This document shows, one piece after another, positions 11,755 to 25,100 of a DNA stretch of 64,000 nt (position 1 is the stretch's first letter; every line of letters begins with the position of its first letter). The notes under the pieces are model-generated. The model did no database searches. It saw only the letters and a list, made by a program, of their open reading frames with translations, and was not told the DNA's origin. A program made the translations under genes and the position numbers. This stretch comes from Hydractinia symbiolongicarpus. Lineage: Eukaryota > Cnidaria > Hydrozoa > Anthoathecata > Hydractiniidae. The DNA lies in contig NC_079884.1 in the NCBI RefSeq assembly GCF_029227915.1, positions 19,838,001 to 19,902,000 on the forward strand, in the 5' to 3' direction.

Positions 11755-12971
11755 TGTGATGCACTCTAGAAAAATCGACAACTTCAGTATTCGTATTTTT
11801 AAAATATTTTTAAAATACGAAATACGCATATTTTAAAAAATACAAAATTTGTATTTCTATTTGTAGAAATACAAATTTTGTTTTTTGTGTTTTAAAAAAT
11901 AGAAATTCGAATTTCATAAACGTTTGTAATATTTCCATTACCTCGTTGGGGTATGAAGCAATTCAAAAAAGACAAAACTGTTCAACAAAACAGACAAATA
12001 TGAAGAGAACGATTTGTTTGTTAGATTATGTAAGAATTAATTGCAAAGCTATGAAAATGGTTTAACACAAAGCTTTATAGTTGGCGTAATTTATTCTAAA
12101 GCGACAAACATAAGACTTTATGACGCTAAAACATCATCGCATTTTGATTTACATGTCGCCATATTTCATTTGTAATTGATGTGAAAATGGCTCTGCGAAG
12201 CTTAAAATCATTGTATTCTATTCTTTAAATTGATGAGAAAATAACCCTGCAAAATTTAAAAATCTCTGCATTCTATTCTAAAATGAGGAGAAAACGACCC
12301 TGCAAAAGCTCAGAAATCGCCGTATTCTATTCTAAAATGCTGAGAAAATCACCCTGCTAAGCTTAAAAATCTCTGTATTTTGTTCTTAAATGACAAGAAA
12401 ATTACCCTGCAAAATTAAAAAAATCATCCTTTAAAATGATGAGAAAATAACCCTGCGAAATTTAAAAATCTCTGTATTCTATTCTAAAATGAGAAGAAAA
12501 GGATCCTGCGAAAGCTCAGAAATCACCGTATTCTATTCTAAAATGCTGAGAAAATCACCTGCTAAGCTTAAAAATCTCCGTATTTTGTTCTTAAATGACA
12601 AGAAAATGACCCTGCAAAGTTAAAAAAATCATCGTATTTTATTCTTTAAAATGATGAGAAAATAACCCTGCGAAATTTAAAAATCGCCGTATTCTATTCT
12701 AAAATGCAACACGCTCCTGTGAATGGTAAACATCGATGTATTGCGTTCGTAAATCACTAAAACTGTACATTGAACAAAAATATATATCCAAATTTTTCTT
12801 TGTTATTTTTAGAAAAAAATCCAAAATTCATATTTCGTATTTTTTAGAAATCAGCATTTGTATTTTAATATTAGAGTATTCGTATTTTTGAAAGTACGAA
12901 ATATGCAATTCTGTTGTTTTAAAAATATGTTTTCGAAATAGAAATGATAGATTTTTCTAGAGAGCATCACA
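11755..12971. mobile_element. MITE with TA target sites
   Basis: The left end TGTGATGCACTCTAGAAAAA (from 11755) is matched by an inverted copy ending at 12971, about 24 bp with one or two mismatches. TA flanks both ends (11753-11754 and 12972-12973), as for Tc1/mariner-type insertions. Next to each end are ATTCGTATTTTTAAA-like subterminal repeats. There is no transposase frame. The interior holds an array of about 52-56-bp units. The element stops about 170 bases before the first coding exon of the CCDC18-like gene, so it may sit in or near that gene's 5' control region. Confidence 0.75.
12180..12710. repeat. Minisatellite with four-unit higher-order pattern
   Basis: About nine units of 52-56 bp share GAGAAAAT-ACCCTGC-AAA and TATTCTATTCTAAAATG blocks. 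Four variants recur in the same order. The GATGAGAAAATAACCCTGC variant appears at 12232, 12438 and 12653, so the higher-order period is about 206-215 bp. Small deletions separate the rounds. Confidence 0.75.
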
Positions 12972-13140
12972 TATAGTTTTAGTAGTTCTTCTGAAAAATA
13001 TAAATTGTAATTTCAAATAAAATGTTATAGCCAAATTTCTTTTATACATATACAACGAACTGTCAAGAAGCAAGTATGCAGAATGATGGTACAGCATATA
13101 AAAGTATGTTATTTCGATTATATTATATGTGTTATACTTT

Positions 13141-13144
13141 AGAA
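13141..13144 (+). promoter_or_regulatory. Acceptor site one base before the start codon
   Basis: The sequence TTATACTTTAG ends at 13142 and is followed by A and then the ATG at 13144. This is a good 3' splice site. It could join an upstream 5'-UTR exon, or receive a spliced leader, since trans-splicing is known in hydrozoans. The sequence alone does not decide. Confidence 0.45.
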
Positions 13145-16100
13145 TGGATTTATACAATACTAAAAAACCTGCTGGGGGTAAAAACAGTTTGGTTAAATCT
13201 AATAAAGAAGATATTGATAATCCATTAATAAGAGATTGTTTTGAATTGCAACAACAACTGATTGAAACAGAAAAATCGCTTCAAAAGCTTAACATTGCTT
13301 CCCCAAAATCACCATCAGATAGTTTAAGGTGGGTTTACAATTTTACTATGTCATATCTTTTTTAAAAGCCTCTTTAATCACCTTAATGTTTCGTCTTATA
13401 TAATAATGATTGCAGTGAAAAATTGTGTGATGTTTTAAAAGTCACAAAATAGGGAACATAGAACTTTGCTCCAATTTCGTGGCACACAATAGAACAAATG
13501 TCAGGAACTTTATTTTGTAGTATGAACCAAAACTGTGACTTACCGAAGCATTTTAGACACATAAAACCACACCATTTTAATCTGAATGAAAATACATATA
13601 AACTAGGGGATCAAACCTTGCAAAAAGTGTATAACTTGACTATGACTCCCAGACTGACATTTAAATATTTTTTTCAGGAACAAGGAAGTCTTTTGAAAGT
13701 CACAATTTCTGGTAGATGCAATATAAGCTATAAATACATTCATTACTTAAACCTTGATGATATCATCACCAATCTTTAAACTTCGATATCTTCTGAACTG
13801 TGCATCAAAAGCACATGCAGTGTTTTGTGTTCTACCCAATAGTTGGGATGAGTTCTGTAAATATATGGGGCATTACCAGCCTTTTTAATTCAGATTTGTT
13901 CGCATGAGCAAAAAATTGTTGACGTGATATGTTATTTGCATGCCTGCTTTATTTACACATTGGCATTTACCTCAGGAATTTCAGAGTGCAGAAATGAATT
14001 AAAGGCTGATTCGAAGCCTGGAGTATTTAGATGGACAGTGCTTTACTGCAGGGAAATCACTTTTCATGTGGGATCTGCATGTCACAAAGACCTTCTTACA
14101 AATAAATAACATTTCAATGTTCTTTCTCTCAATTATATTGATGTGTGGAATATGAGGTTGACCAGTGTATAGAAAATGAGGAAGCTTTGGAAAGAGTAGA
14201 TATCAGGTGGTAGTTATATCTACTTAAAGCACAGTGGTGTATAAGTGTCTATAAGCACAGCACTGTAAAGGCTAAGTCAGAAGAGAAACAGATTTGCAGG
14301 AGTGTTGAGAGGGGAAGACCAGCATATTGGGGTGCTTAGGATAGCAAGCCAAATAAGAAAACCAATCAAAATGTTGTAGGTGAGAAGTGATTATGTAATG
14401 ACTAAGGTGTCTTGGCTATTATGAGAAAAAGCTAGCTTGAAAGAGTAATTATCAGAGTTTGCTTTTAACACTGAGTTTATTTAGGATAAAGATAATTTGC
14501 CTGATGATTATGCAGTAGACAGGTCAGCTATGTAGATCAAGACAGAGGCTGTAGGAGTGTCAAGTGCTGAGATTAAAATTTCCCTTTTCCTAATAATGCT
14601 GACAGAGGAACTTTCATAATCATTGATTATTTCAATATTATTATTACAAATCTATTAGTGTTTGTTACTTTGTTGGCTAGGCAGGCATCATCATGACATC
14701 ACATCCTTTTTTCATGCTAGGTATGTTAAACAGGGTATAATGACCTTCTTCTAGTAAGATTTAGACTGTGTTAGTTTTAAACTCGAATTCCTACATCAAG
14801 TCTGCCTTTATTACTTCCTGACAAGCTTTTCTCGGTCTACCTCTTACCTTTGTCCCAGGAACTATCAAGTTTCTGCACTTTCCTACCAATTTATTCTCCT
14901 CCATTCTTTCCTAGATTCTAAATATAACATCTCTAATGCAACGAATAATTACCCCGCTTCTTATCTCATCTGAACTTTATCTTCCTCTTAAGATTAAGTA
15001 CCTACTGCCACTTTCTAACTACACGGTCACACATGTCATTAATCATGACTGTAGACTTTGCTGCATTCACTCTCAAACCTTTCTCTCTTAGACCTTTCTT
15101 CTACTTCTTAAACGTTTAAACTAATTCTACTATCAACTATGCCATGAGGACCAAATCATCAGCATACTATAATTTACATGGACACCCTGTTTTAAAGTCC
15201 ATCAACAGCACCTCTAGGACTAAAACAAACAAAGAAGGACTAAGTACAGAACCCTGATTTACGCCAACGTTTATACTAAATTCACCATTAAATGTATCAT
15301 TAATCCTGACAGGACTTCTAACATTTTTGCGCATAGACTGTACCATTTTAACTAGCCACTCATCTACACCTAATTTTCTCAGAGCCACACAAATAACTTT
15401 GTGTCACTCTTTTAAAAGCTTCTCTAAAGCTACAATGACAAAAATAGAGGTCTTTTCTTTATTCCAAATCCTTTTTGTGCTGAAGCAGTCTCGGTAATAA
15501 TATTGCATATGAACAAAACCAAATTGTATTTTATGCCTATTCTTTCTCTAAGTACAGCCATGGGAATCTAAAAATTATTGAGATGACATTTTTAAGCATA
15601 TTTTTGCCGCCACTGTGATGTAATACTACATTCACACATAATAATTACATTTCTGAGCATTATGTTGGAATAATTCTGATCAATGAACTTGTTAAAAGCC
15701 TATCCAAATCAAATACTGGTTCTTCAAATATACTTGCTGCTACTATCAAGTACCTTCCAGAAATTAGTATGTTGATTTTTTTTTGTATGAATACAACTAA
15801 TGTTAATTCTTGAGAGAAAAGAGGTTTAAAGTATCTGCTTAAACATGCTGTCCCGCTAGCTAATAGGTAGGCTGTGGCAACAATAAATTTGCTCTTTGTC
15901 TAAAACATTTGTTAAAAGATTTCTGTTGTGTTTTTTTTTCTGCAGAAGCCTTCCCGTTGCTTTATGGAAATTATTTCACTATCGTCTATTAGCTATTAAT
16001 TTTCAGTAGGATGCATCAGAGGTTTATGGGGAATATCAAGTTACCCCAGTGTGTCCCAGGAGCACACGATTGACAGGCTACAATAAAGCATATAAAAGTT

Positions 16101-19100
16101 TATCTTACAGGTACAAACAAATGGTATTGGCACTGACAAAAAATTAGAAATTTGCTATTGATTAAATATGACATCATATTTATGCAGCATAATTGATTCT
16201 GAAATTCTGTAAATGTGAATATCTTTAGAACGAAAAAGAGCTTTTCAAAAAAAATTTAAAGCCTTATTAACCAACTTTTTAAGCTCTATAATATATAAGT
16301 CCAACAACATTTTATACCTCAGGTTCCCTTTGAATAAAAAGAATGGACAAAACAAATCAAGCTCTTTAAATAAATGTGTGAGTTAAGAAAAGGACAAATT
16401 AAATCTGTTATGTTATACAAAGTATTTAAAAACGTTATTCAATATATCAAAAAAAAACATTAATAACTTTGTTATGTGCCTATAAACCCCACATGAATTT
16501 ACCAAAATAAAAAAAGTTATTGCTTTACTTTTTATTATGCAATATTCCTTTAAAAAACTAGTGTAACGTTAACTATGTTTACGTTCAAAGGCTTAAAAAT
16601 TCGTAGATAATAAAGGAAGCTACAATAATGACTTATCGCGTGACAAGCAGTTTTCGGGCATCTTAGAATACAAAGTTAAAAAATGTACCCCTACAGATGT
16701 CACCATGGTCTAGACACTCTTGTTAAATTTTAATTGGAAGTTTCTGGTTTAATAATGTAGAATTAATACATTATGTAGCATTAGGTTTTCTTGACACTTT
16801 AATAAAAGTAATGGGTCAAAATTAGCTAAAAGAAAAAAAATTCAAAAAATAGGGATTTAATTGAGACGAATTGAGTCCATCAAACACTTACTGCTTTTTA
16901 TTACAGAATGTATTCATTATTTCAGAATCTATTCAAAAAAGCAACAAACAAGTCCACAGTCAGAAAAAGCACCAATATTAACTCTTGCAGATTTGACACC
17001 AGCACCAAGCGAAACAGGAAGCATGAATGAAAGTCTGACTTTGTTGCGTTCTGGTCACTTATGCCACATGTATTCTTCACTTCAAGATGACAGAGCTAAA
17101 GAAAAAAGAAGAAAACAGGTGAAGTTTTAGTGTTAATATTTTTTTTTATGCAATCATGTTTATCCAAGTTACTATCCTGCTTCCACAGTACCACCATTTT
17201 CAATGACAAATGTCCTCTTTCAGTTTTAAGTTGCACAAGAAATGAATGTGTTCAGAAATATCTTGACTCCAAATGTAATAATGAAACTTTATAAAATGAA
17301 CAATAAAGTTTAAGGAATTTTAAAATGGTATAATTTTAGAAATCAAAGTCTATTGCATCACTCTATAACAATGATCTCAGTGATTCAAACTTGCGAAAGA
17401 AGTTATCTTTGTTACGCGAAGAAAATTCAGCATTATTTCTTCAGAATAATAAATTATTGACACAGCTAGAAAACGCAAGTTTTGAACTTCAGCAAAGCAA
17501 AAAAGAAGTATGTAACTGATTTTATTTAGACAAAATTGACTTTTTGCTTTGTTGTGATTTCCAATACAAAACTAAAAACCAAGATTACCTTTAGTTTGTT
17601 TTTCAAACTTTTATCATCTTAGCTTTTATGCATGTATTTAAATTTTGATAAAAATGACATCACAAGCACTCAGACACTCCTATATCACCATTAATTCGCT
17701 ACTGCAAATACCTGTCAGCCCTTTAGTGTAAAAGTTGAGAAAACAGTCCAGTTGGGTGTTTTAACTTCCAGGGAAGCATGATGATGAAGCATGATGCTTA
17801 TCATTTTTGTTATTCTCTGAAAAATCGATGTTTCATGATATGAAATATTTAAACGTCACAGGGTTTACACCTTTTCCCTAACATCAGATTGGCAAAAAAC
17901 ATTTTATAATCTGTATAGGAGTTAATACTTGATTTATAACTAGCTAGTATCATTTTTGTAATATAATTCTGTGTTTTAAGAATAGGTTTCCTATAATGTT
18001 TTTGTCTGAATTTTTTTTGCATAATATTTTTTTCAAGAATCTTTCTGCAAAATTTTTGTTCAATTTATGGTCTAAATTTGCATTTTTTTTTTTAAATATC
18101 CTCGGCATCTTAAAAAATGCCTAAAATCTGAAACTTAGGACATAGGCCTTGATGTGAGTTTTTGTTGCAAGTGTGACAAGTTGCAGCCCAGAAGGCACGC
18201 GCCATTGTTTTAAAGCATGTAAATCTACTATTTTTTTTCCATCTTTCTTTGCTTCTTCAGGCCTGGCTGTAAATGTTTGTTGCCCGAGCATTAAGCCGCT
18301 TGCGTAAATATTAATAAAAAATTAATGATTTTTAATTCTATGCTAAAAGTACTTTAATCACTTTGTGCAACAAACAAAGCTACAGCTATTTTAAGGGGTG
18401 GGTGACATTTACAAGAGTAAGCTCCATGAGCAAAACCCCAAACGCTACACAAATAAGCATTGACTCATTACCCTGGATGATAGTGATCCGTTCTTTTTTA
18501 AGTTTTTGTTGCTGTTACTATTAAACTTTCTATCTGCTTGTGGCTTTAAAAATTAAATACAAATTATTTATATCTTTGTAAAAAGAAAAAAATTATGAGC
18601 ATAATTTTTTTTTCATTTCCAGCTTAAATGTTTGGATAAATTGTTTTTTTCTTCTTTTAGGTATTTGAAAATACCCTTCAGCATTACTACTTGTAAAGGT
18701 TAAAATCAAAATTAAATTCATGTGCATATATTTATTTGAATCAGCATAATGGAGGAGGGTGTTACAACAAACATACGGACATAAAAAAATATGCCCAATT
18801 CTATTTAGCAAGAATGGGTTTCTCATAGTCAATATATTTTGCAATTTTATTTAGAATTATTGTAACGAAGGAGGGTGTTACAAAAAGCATAAAGTCTAGA
18901 ATTTAGTGGGAAACACAACAGCAGTATTAAGGAAATATCAAAGCGAGAATTGACTAGCTACCCTGAATTGATTGTTTTAAACTTATTTACCCTGTTCTAA
19001 ACTTATTTTCTGTATGCAAATTCCCTTTTCATAGTGGGCTTAATATTAACATTAAAAAGTAATAAATTCAAGATAAACAAAGAAATTATGGTAGCTATAC

Positions 19101-22100
19101 ATTTTATACAATTTTGTGTGTGTACTTAATGACCTTAATCGCCTTAGATGTATGTGTGTTTTTGGGCATGCCTCTAATGGCAAGGCCTATAGTTAATACA
19201 AAAATATTTTTTCATCAGATTGCTATAAAAGCACTAAAATGACATATTTCCAACTGATATATAATGTTATTTTCTCAAAGTTGTTGCATTTTTGGACTCA
19301 ATGAAATTAATCCGTCCTTTCTCAATACACCAAAATATTCCTGTAGCTGATTACACACACAATACACATATTTATTACTGTATTGCCTGATTTTTTGTTT
19401 ACAAATCCGTTTTAGAAGATAGGAATGGCAGAACCCAGTGCAAAGAGCAGCTGATTCTAGCACACTTGCATTTCTAGCACACTTTGGATAAAATTCTGAA
19501 ACTATCGGATGGAATTTTTTCCAAGGTGTGGTATAAACCCAAGAATTCAGGTGCTTTTTACACCAGGATCTGCCATGACTATCTACTTATGTTCTAATCC
19601 AGGTGGTGCAGAAAATGATATTTTTTTAAATAATAGTATTTGCACCAGAGTTTAGAAAAATTTTAAGCTAAAGAAATAGATGCAAGAGGATCAACTTATT
19701 TCGATCTACCACAAAAATTATTGTTTTAGTACGCAACACTATCAGCGCTGCATTCAGCAGTAATTTTCATCAAAATACAAGAAAAATAATGAGAATATAA
19801 ACTTTTTTACAGTATATACTTTCCTGTAAACATATAGGACATACTAAAATTTGAAAAAACAATGACATCAAAGTAAACGTATTCGGAATTGTTGAAGTTA
19901 TAAAAATAATAAGGTTCACAGGAACAAGGACGCAATTGATCTACTATACATATCTGGACATTATTGCTGGATTAAAAACCTACAAGACTTGTCTCCTCTC
20001 AAATAAACAGTCTTGGCAGCAGGAAATATATATGTAGACGTTGCTTGAGATATTTTCAAACTTAGGCCTGCAAGGGACAAATGATATTAAGCGAGGAAGA
20101 AAATAAAAACCTGCAAAACTCCTACGAGAGCTCTTGCTTCTGTTGCTATATTTTTGCTCAGTTTTGTGGAAAAATCTCTCTGCACCTCAAAGGATCATGA
20201 CCAATTATACGCAACTCTGAGGTACAGAGAGTTTTTTTGTGGTTGGCCATGTTCTACCCACGCCACGCACCTAACAACACACAACACATAGATTTAGAAT
20301 CATACTACTGGATGCAGGAACGACAGCACCTTCCTCATTGACCCTGAGATCTCACAGAATGTTCACTTAAAGACTATAATGATAAATGATGACTTTGATA
20401 TACCTATTTCACTTTTACCTAAATTATTACTTCTTGTGTGTGCAGCCTCCTGAGACTTTTTATAGGTAGTAACTTATTCCCATACATTTTCCATTCACCC
20501 AGATTTTTTTCATAATGTAAAACAGCCTCGATAGGATAGTCAAAACTAATTTTTTTCTCCTCCATCTCAATTTCTTCCAACAAGTTTGGCCTCCGTTTAA
20601 AACCCCTATCAATAGTATCGGATTCAAAGCTAAGAGTTTTTATTTGCCTCCTGCGCAATACCTTCAGCAATCTTTTCCTAGCCTGTAAAGCTCCACCTTT
20701 AACTATCAACTCCACAATATCATCACCAAGCTAATAAACAACTTATTTCCTATCTTAAATTATAACGTTTTTATTTCCAAATAATACTAACATGCAAAGA
20801 GTGAATACACAACCATCCCAACTTCTTATACAAAATATTCCTAGGTTCCACATTCACAGTGCTTTTATACCAAATCTCTCCCCCACTTGCATGCCCAGTA
20901 TATAAATCCTTACACCTTACACCATTGACTAAATTATCACAACTATTCAACTCTTCTAATCCAAACGACCTAAATTAAACATAATCTCCCCAATCCTCTG
21001 TTCCTGGCTCAGCATATAACAATCACTCCATCTTGGCTGCTCAAATTTGGCAACCTTACCCTAGTAGTCTGAAATACTCCCCCATAGCACCTTCATACTC
21101 ACTAAAATCATTCCTAGCCTCCCTCTTCCCCCTTAAAGTCTTCTAATGTAATAAATTATTTATTATCAATCCTCTTAGCCCTCTCCCCATTAAATATATC
21201 CCTGGCCTTCGTAAGTCTCTCCCCAAGAATTCTCGCAAGCACACCATCACTAAAAGCAACAGCATTAACCACAGCAAAACCAACCATCATTGCTTTTCCA
21301 CTCGCATAACATTATAACTCACATGAACATGACTCATCTTAAAAACGTTATTTTGAGACACATGATCACTTTTAACCTCAATATTAGTAACCCCCACAAG
21401 CTTAGCACTATAATTATAACCTTGAACAACGCCAAGCCTGACCAACATATCCAACAGCAACATATTGACTCCATAAGCTATAGGTAAATCAACTTTACTC
21501 CTAGCATATTTCAACAAACGCTCATACCTCCTACTATCACCATCACCATCAACATCAATAATCTCTTGCAAATAACCTCAAGTTTTTGAAGATATCCCCT
21601 CCTGGCGTCCAGATGATAAATACTTCACTTTGCACCCACCTGACTAAGGATCAACAAATAAAAATATTCCCTCACACTTTCAGTAATTCAAGGCAATGCA
21701 TTCCTCTTCAAACCTCTATTTTTATCAATTATCCACCTCAAGTACATATAATTCTCCAACCAATCACCCTAACCATTCTTATCCCAACACATAAATGACT
21801 TCTCATGGTCATATTTCACCTTCCTATCAGCACCATATTCATCACTATTATAACTTTCACCCAACCAAACAATATAATATTGAGAAAACCCGTTTTCACT
21901 AATTAATTTCACCTGAAAAGTGGGTAATATCCTCCTGACATGATAATAAATGTGAAACTTATAAAGAGATTTGAATATCCCAGTACCTTTCTTTAAATGT
22001 TCAGTAGAAGCACCTAAACACAATAAATAGCAAATCCAAGCTGAACAGGCCAGTAACCAAAATACTTATCACTCCACCACACCCTATCCTCCCTATTTTT

Positions 22101-25100
22101 AATAATACCTGTGAAACTCTAAATCAAAAAAGCCTTTTGACGTCGGATATGTCTGATATTTATGTCCCTCACCCTTAACAGATAACTGCCAATTCTATAA
22201 TCCCTTCCTTTCCCAATTGGATAACTTACGCCCAGCTTATACTTAAGTATTCATTTCCTTGTAAGATATAATATTACTATTTCTTCTACACCAGCAAATG
22301 TCATCCATAAATGATTAGCAACAAACTTCACAGCAGCATACTTAGCAGCATTAAACAACCATGCCACAACAGACTCAGTAAGACCATGAAGTGCATCAAT
22401 AGCCTTCTCCCCAACTTTACTCAAAGACTTAACCACCAGTATTACCACCACCACCACCACTACTAACACCCTCCACACTACCAACACAAAAGTACTAATT
22501 GTCATGCCCATGGCTTTAAGTATAGAGGCAATGGTCCCTTAAGGACACTTTAGTATTCATCAATATTCAATAACCTTCCCAACCTCACCAGGGAAATTAC
22601 CCTTTAAAACCAAAATTTCCTCCTTGTGCACACCCAAGTCATGCTTCAACTTTACAATCATCTCCTCAACCCTCTTTTTCAACTCCATATAATCATCACT
22701 TAACTCATTACTCTCTCCGGGAATTAAATCTTTCTGTTTCTTACACTCCAGATCCAAATGAACCTTTCCCATAACAATTTTTGCTATAGCAGTCTTTAAC
22801 ACACACCTAATATATGTCTTATGGAGACCCAATATCTCCTCAAATACTTCCTAAACTCAAACACCTGTCCATCCACCCCAATATTTCTTGCAGTTTTAAC
22901 CTGCCCAACAATCTTCTGCACCTCCCTAATCAACTCCCTACTTCTCTATTTCACTAGGATCAGGTATCTTATTCACTATTTCCTCCATCTTAATTCTTCC
23001 AACAAGTTCTGTCTTGATTTAAAACCCTTATCAATATTATCGTATTTAAAGCCAAGAGTTTCTAGTCGCCTCTTTCAGATATCTTCTCCTAGCCTTTAAA
23101 GCTCCACCTTTATCTGTCAACTTCACGATATCACTAAGCTAATAAAACAACTTATTTCCTTATTTCTTAAAATATAACGTTTAACAATGGCAACGGATGA
23201 ATAAGGATGAATAGCTCATTTTTTGATACTTTTATAAACATCATCTACCTTAGTTCTCCCCACTCTGGTCAGTTGCAACAGACTTTCATCATTATCAGTC
23301 TCCTCAGGATCAATCAGCTTAGGATCAGTAAAAAAAGTTTCCTGGCTCCTGCATGTTTATAGGATTTATCTATCGCTTCTTTTCTAAGAAACTAAATGGG
23401 AGTCAAAGATATTTGTCGAAAAATTCCATCTGCTCCATCGAAAGAAAAGCAAGCAACCTTTAATGTTGGTTTATCTTAAACAGGTGCTGCAGTGATTTGA
23501 GGTCAACAAGGATAAATATAAGAAACATTGCGTGGAGGTGTTTGGTATTTTAGGAAAAGTCATGCTGTAGAGGTGATGAAACCTGTTGTGGTGCGAGAGT
23601 CTGTACAGAAAAAATCATACAACCTATGTTAATAAGTGAATTTAAAGAACTTAAGAAGAAGAGTCTTTTTAAGGTCCCTGCACTGATTTTAGGTAAAGTG
23701 GATTTCAGTGATTCCGTAAAGTTGGGTGGGATTGTTGGTGCGTCCGTGTTTACAAAGGTTTTTCTTGTCAAGCAGAAGATTATTCCTGTAAATATTTAGG
23801 TAATAAAATGTTGCTTTTTCTAGTCGTATGGCTGTTGATTATGAACATGGTATTGGCGAGGAGTCAGTTGGGAAGGTGTATAGCAAGATTGAGATGGATG
23901 AAAGTAGGATCAAGAAGATTATTTCTGATAACCCAACTCCTATAGATACCAAAGTTGTGTTAAGGATTGTTGAGGAGAATCCCAGAGACCCTAATTATAA
24001 ACTTATTGAGGCTACCATGAATAGAGACCCAAGCACTGAGGCTGTTAAGGATTGTAGGATAAGTAAGGAAGATGTTAGCTTTTTGATAAATCTATCGTGT
24101 TACAGTATATCAATGTGCATGATATAAACAAATATATAGATTTTGAAGCTAGGATTGATTTTTCTAATTATTGGGAAGGAGTATGACAAGGATATAGAGA
24201 AACACTTGATACATTTTGATATTCCAAAGCCTTCTTTTGCTAGCGATAGAACCCAAGTAGACATTAAGGTATTGTATAATGGAACTCCCCTTTTATAATT
24301 TAAACAAAGGTGATTTTATGTTGTGTTTCACCATGATGTCCCCTTTGATTATGAGAAATTGAAACAGAAGTATATCAAGGAAGAATGGAAGGAAAGGTCC
24401 TTTTTGGCTTTTTGATAATAACATGTCTGGACTTATATCACAGAAAAATGGTTTTGAGATATAAGTAAGGTATGATGTTTTTATGATTTTAAAGATTGGT
24501 TGGCACTAACATAACAGTTAACATACCGGACATAAGTAAAAATAAAGGATATGCTTACGATGGAAAAAGAACTGTTTAACTTTTAGCTGGGAGGGTATAA
24601 AGTCCATGTTTTTTTTCGTCTAACAAACATGTATCAAGTGGTATACCAATACTTACCGCATATAGGCTTATATTTAGGTGGTTAGGAGTGTTAAAGTTGG
24701 GATGGTTATAGTTTGTATGTACTATAGTTTGTATGTACTTTAAACAGACAGTCTTTATACGCATTGTTTTCCCCTTTGCTTTTTTAGTTTCATTTTCATC
24801 AACCTCAAATGCTTATAACTTAGATCTTAGACCGACAAACCTATTTTTGACTTTTCAACCACACTCGTCCCTAAATTTTCTTAACACAATGTTGTCTGTT
24901 TGGATTTTGTAGCAGAGGAAATCAGTGTCTGTGAATAATAGCTTTGCTCTATTATTGTATTTCTTCTTTATCACGTAGTTAAAAATTGTACATCAATTAT
25001 TTGGATATGTCTAGGACACTCCAAAATACAGGCTTGTTGAAAGTTTGTTGTGAATAGCAACTAGATTTTCGCTGTATATTGTCCGATTGGTGTAGTTAGG

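Larger units (their letters stand above)
13329..16925 (+). other. First intron: two RTE fragments, otherwise unexplained
   Basis: Apart from the RTE pieces at 14150-14585 and 14686-15480, I see no gene or classified repeat. Two open frames (13498-13779 and 13924-14109) have no recognisable motif and are probably chance. Confidence 0.5.
20380..24430. mobile_element. Cluster of unidentified ORFs, possible Polinton-like gene block
   Basis: At least three minus-strand coding remains (20419-23135) face two plus-strand ones (23390-24430) across a short divergent gap (about 23140-23390). The frames are longer and more protein-like than in nearby introns, each carries frameshifts, and none resembles a host gene I know. 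PolB remains of Polinton type lie on both sides (19.87-20.01 and 24.85-25.40 kb). A decayed Polinton or related virus-like element is therefore the best working model. I see no integrase, packaging ATPase or protease motif, and no terminal inverted repeats, so the class is not proven. Confidence 0.45.

Noticed and set aside
16907-16925. Earlier acceptor (TTTTTATTACAG) for exon 2 of the CCDC18-like gene
   Set aside because: Using it shifts the frame and soon gives a stop; the acceptor ending at 16925 keeps the phase through exon 3.
23550-23771. Minus-strand 73-codon frame
   Set aside because: It is the reverse of the plus-strand protein E remains, which have the more protein-like composition.
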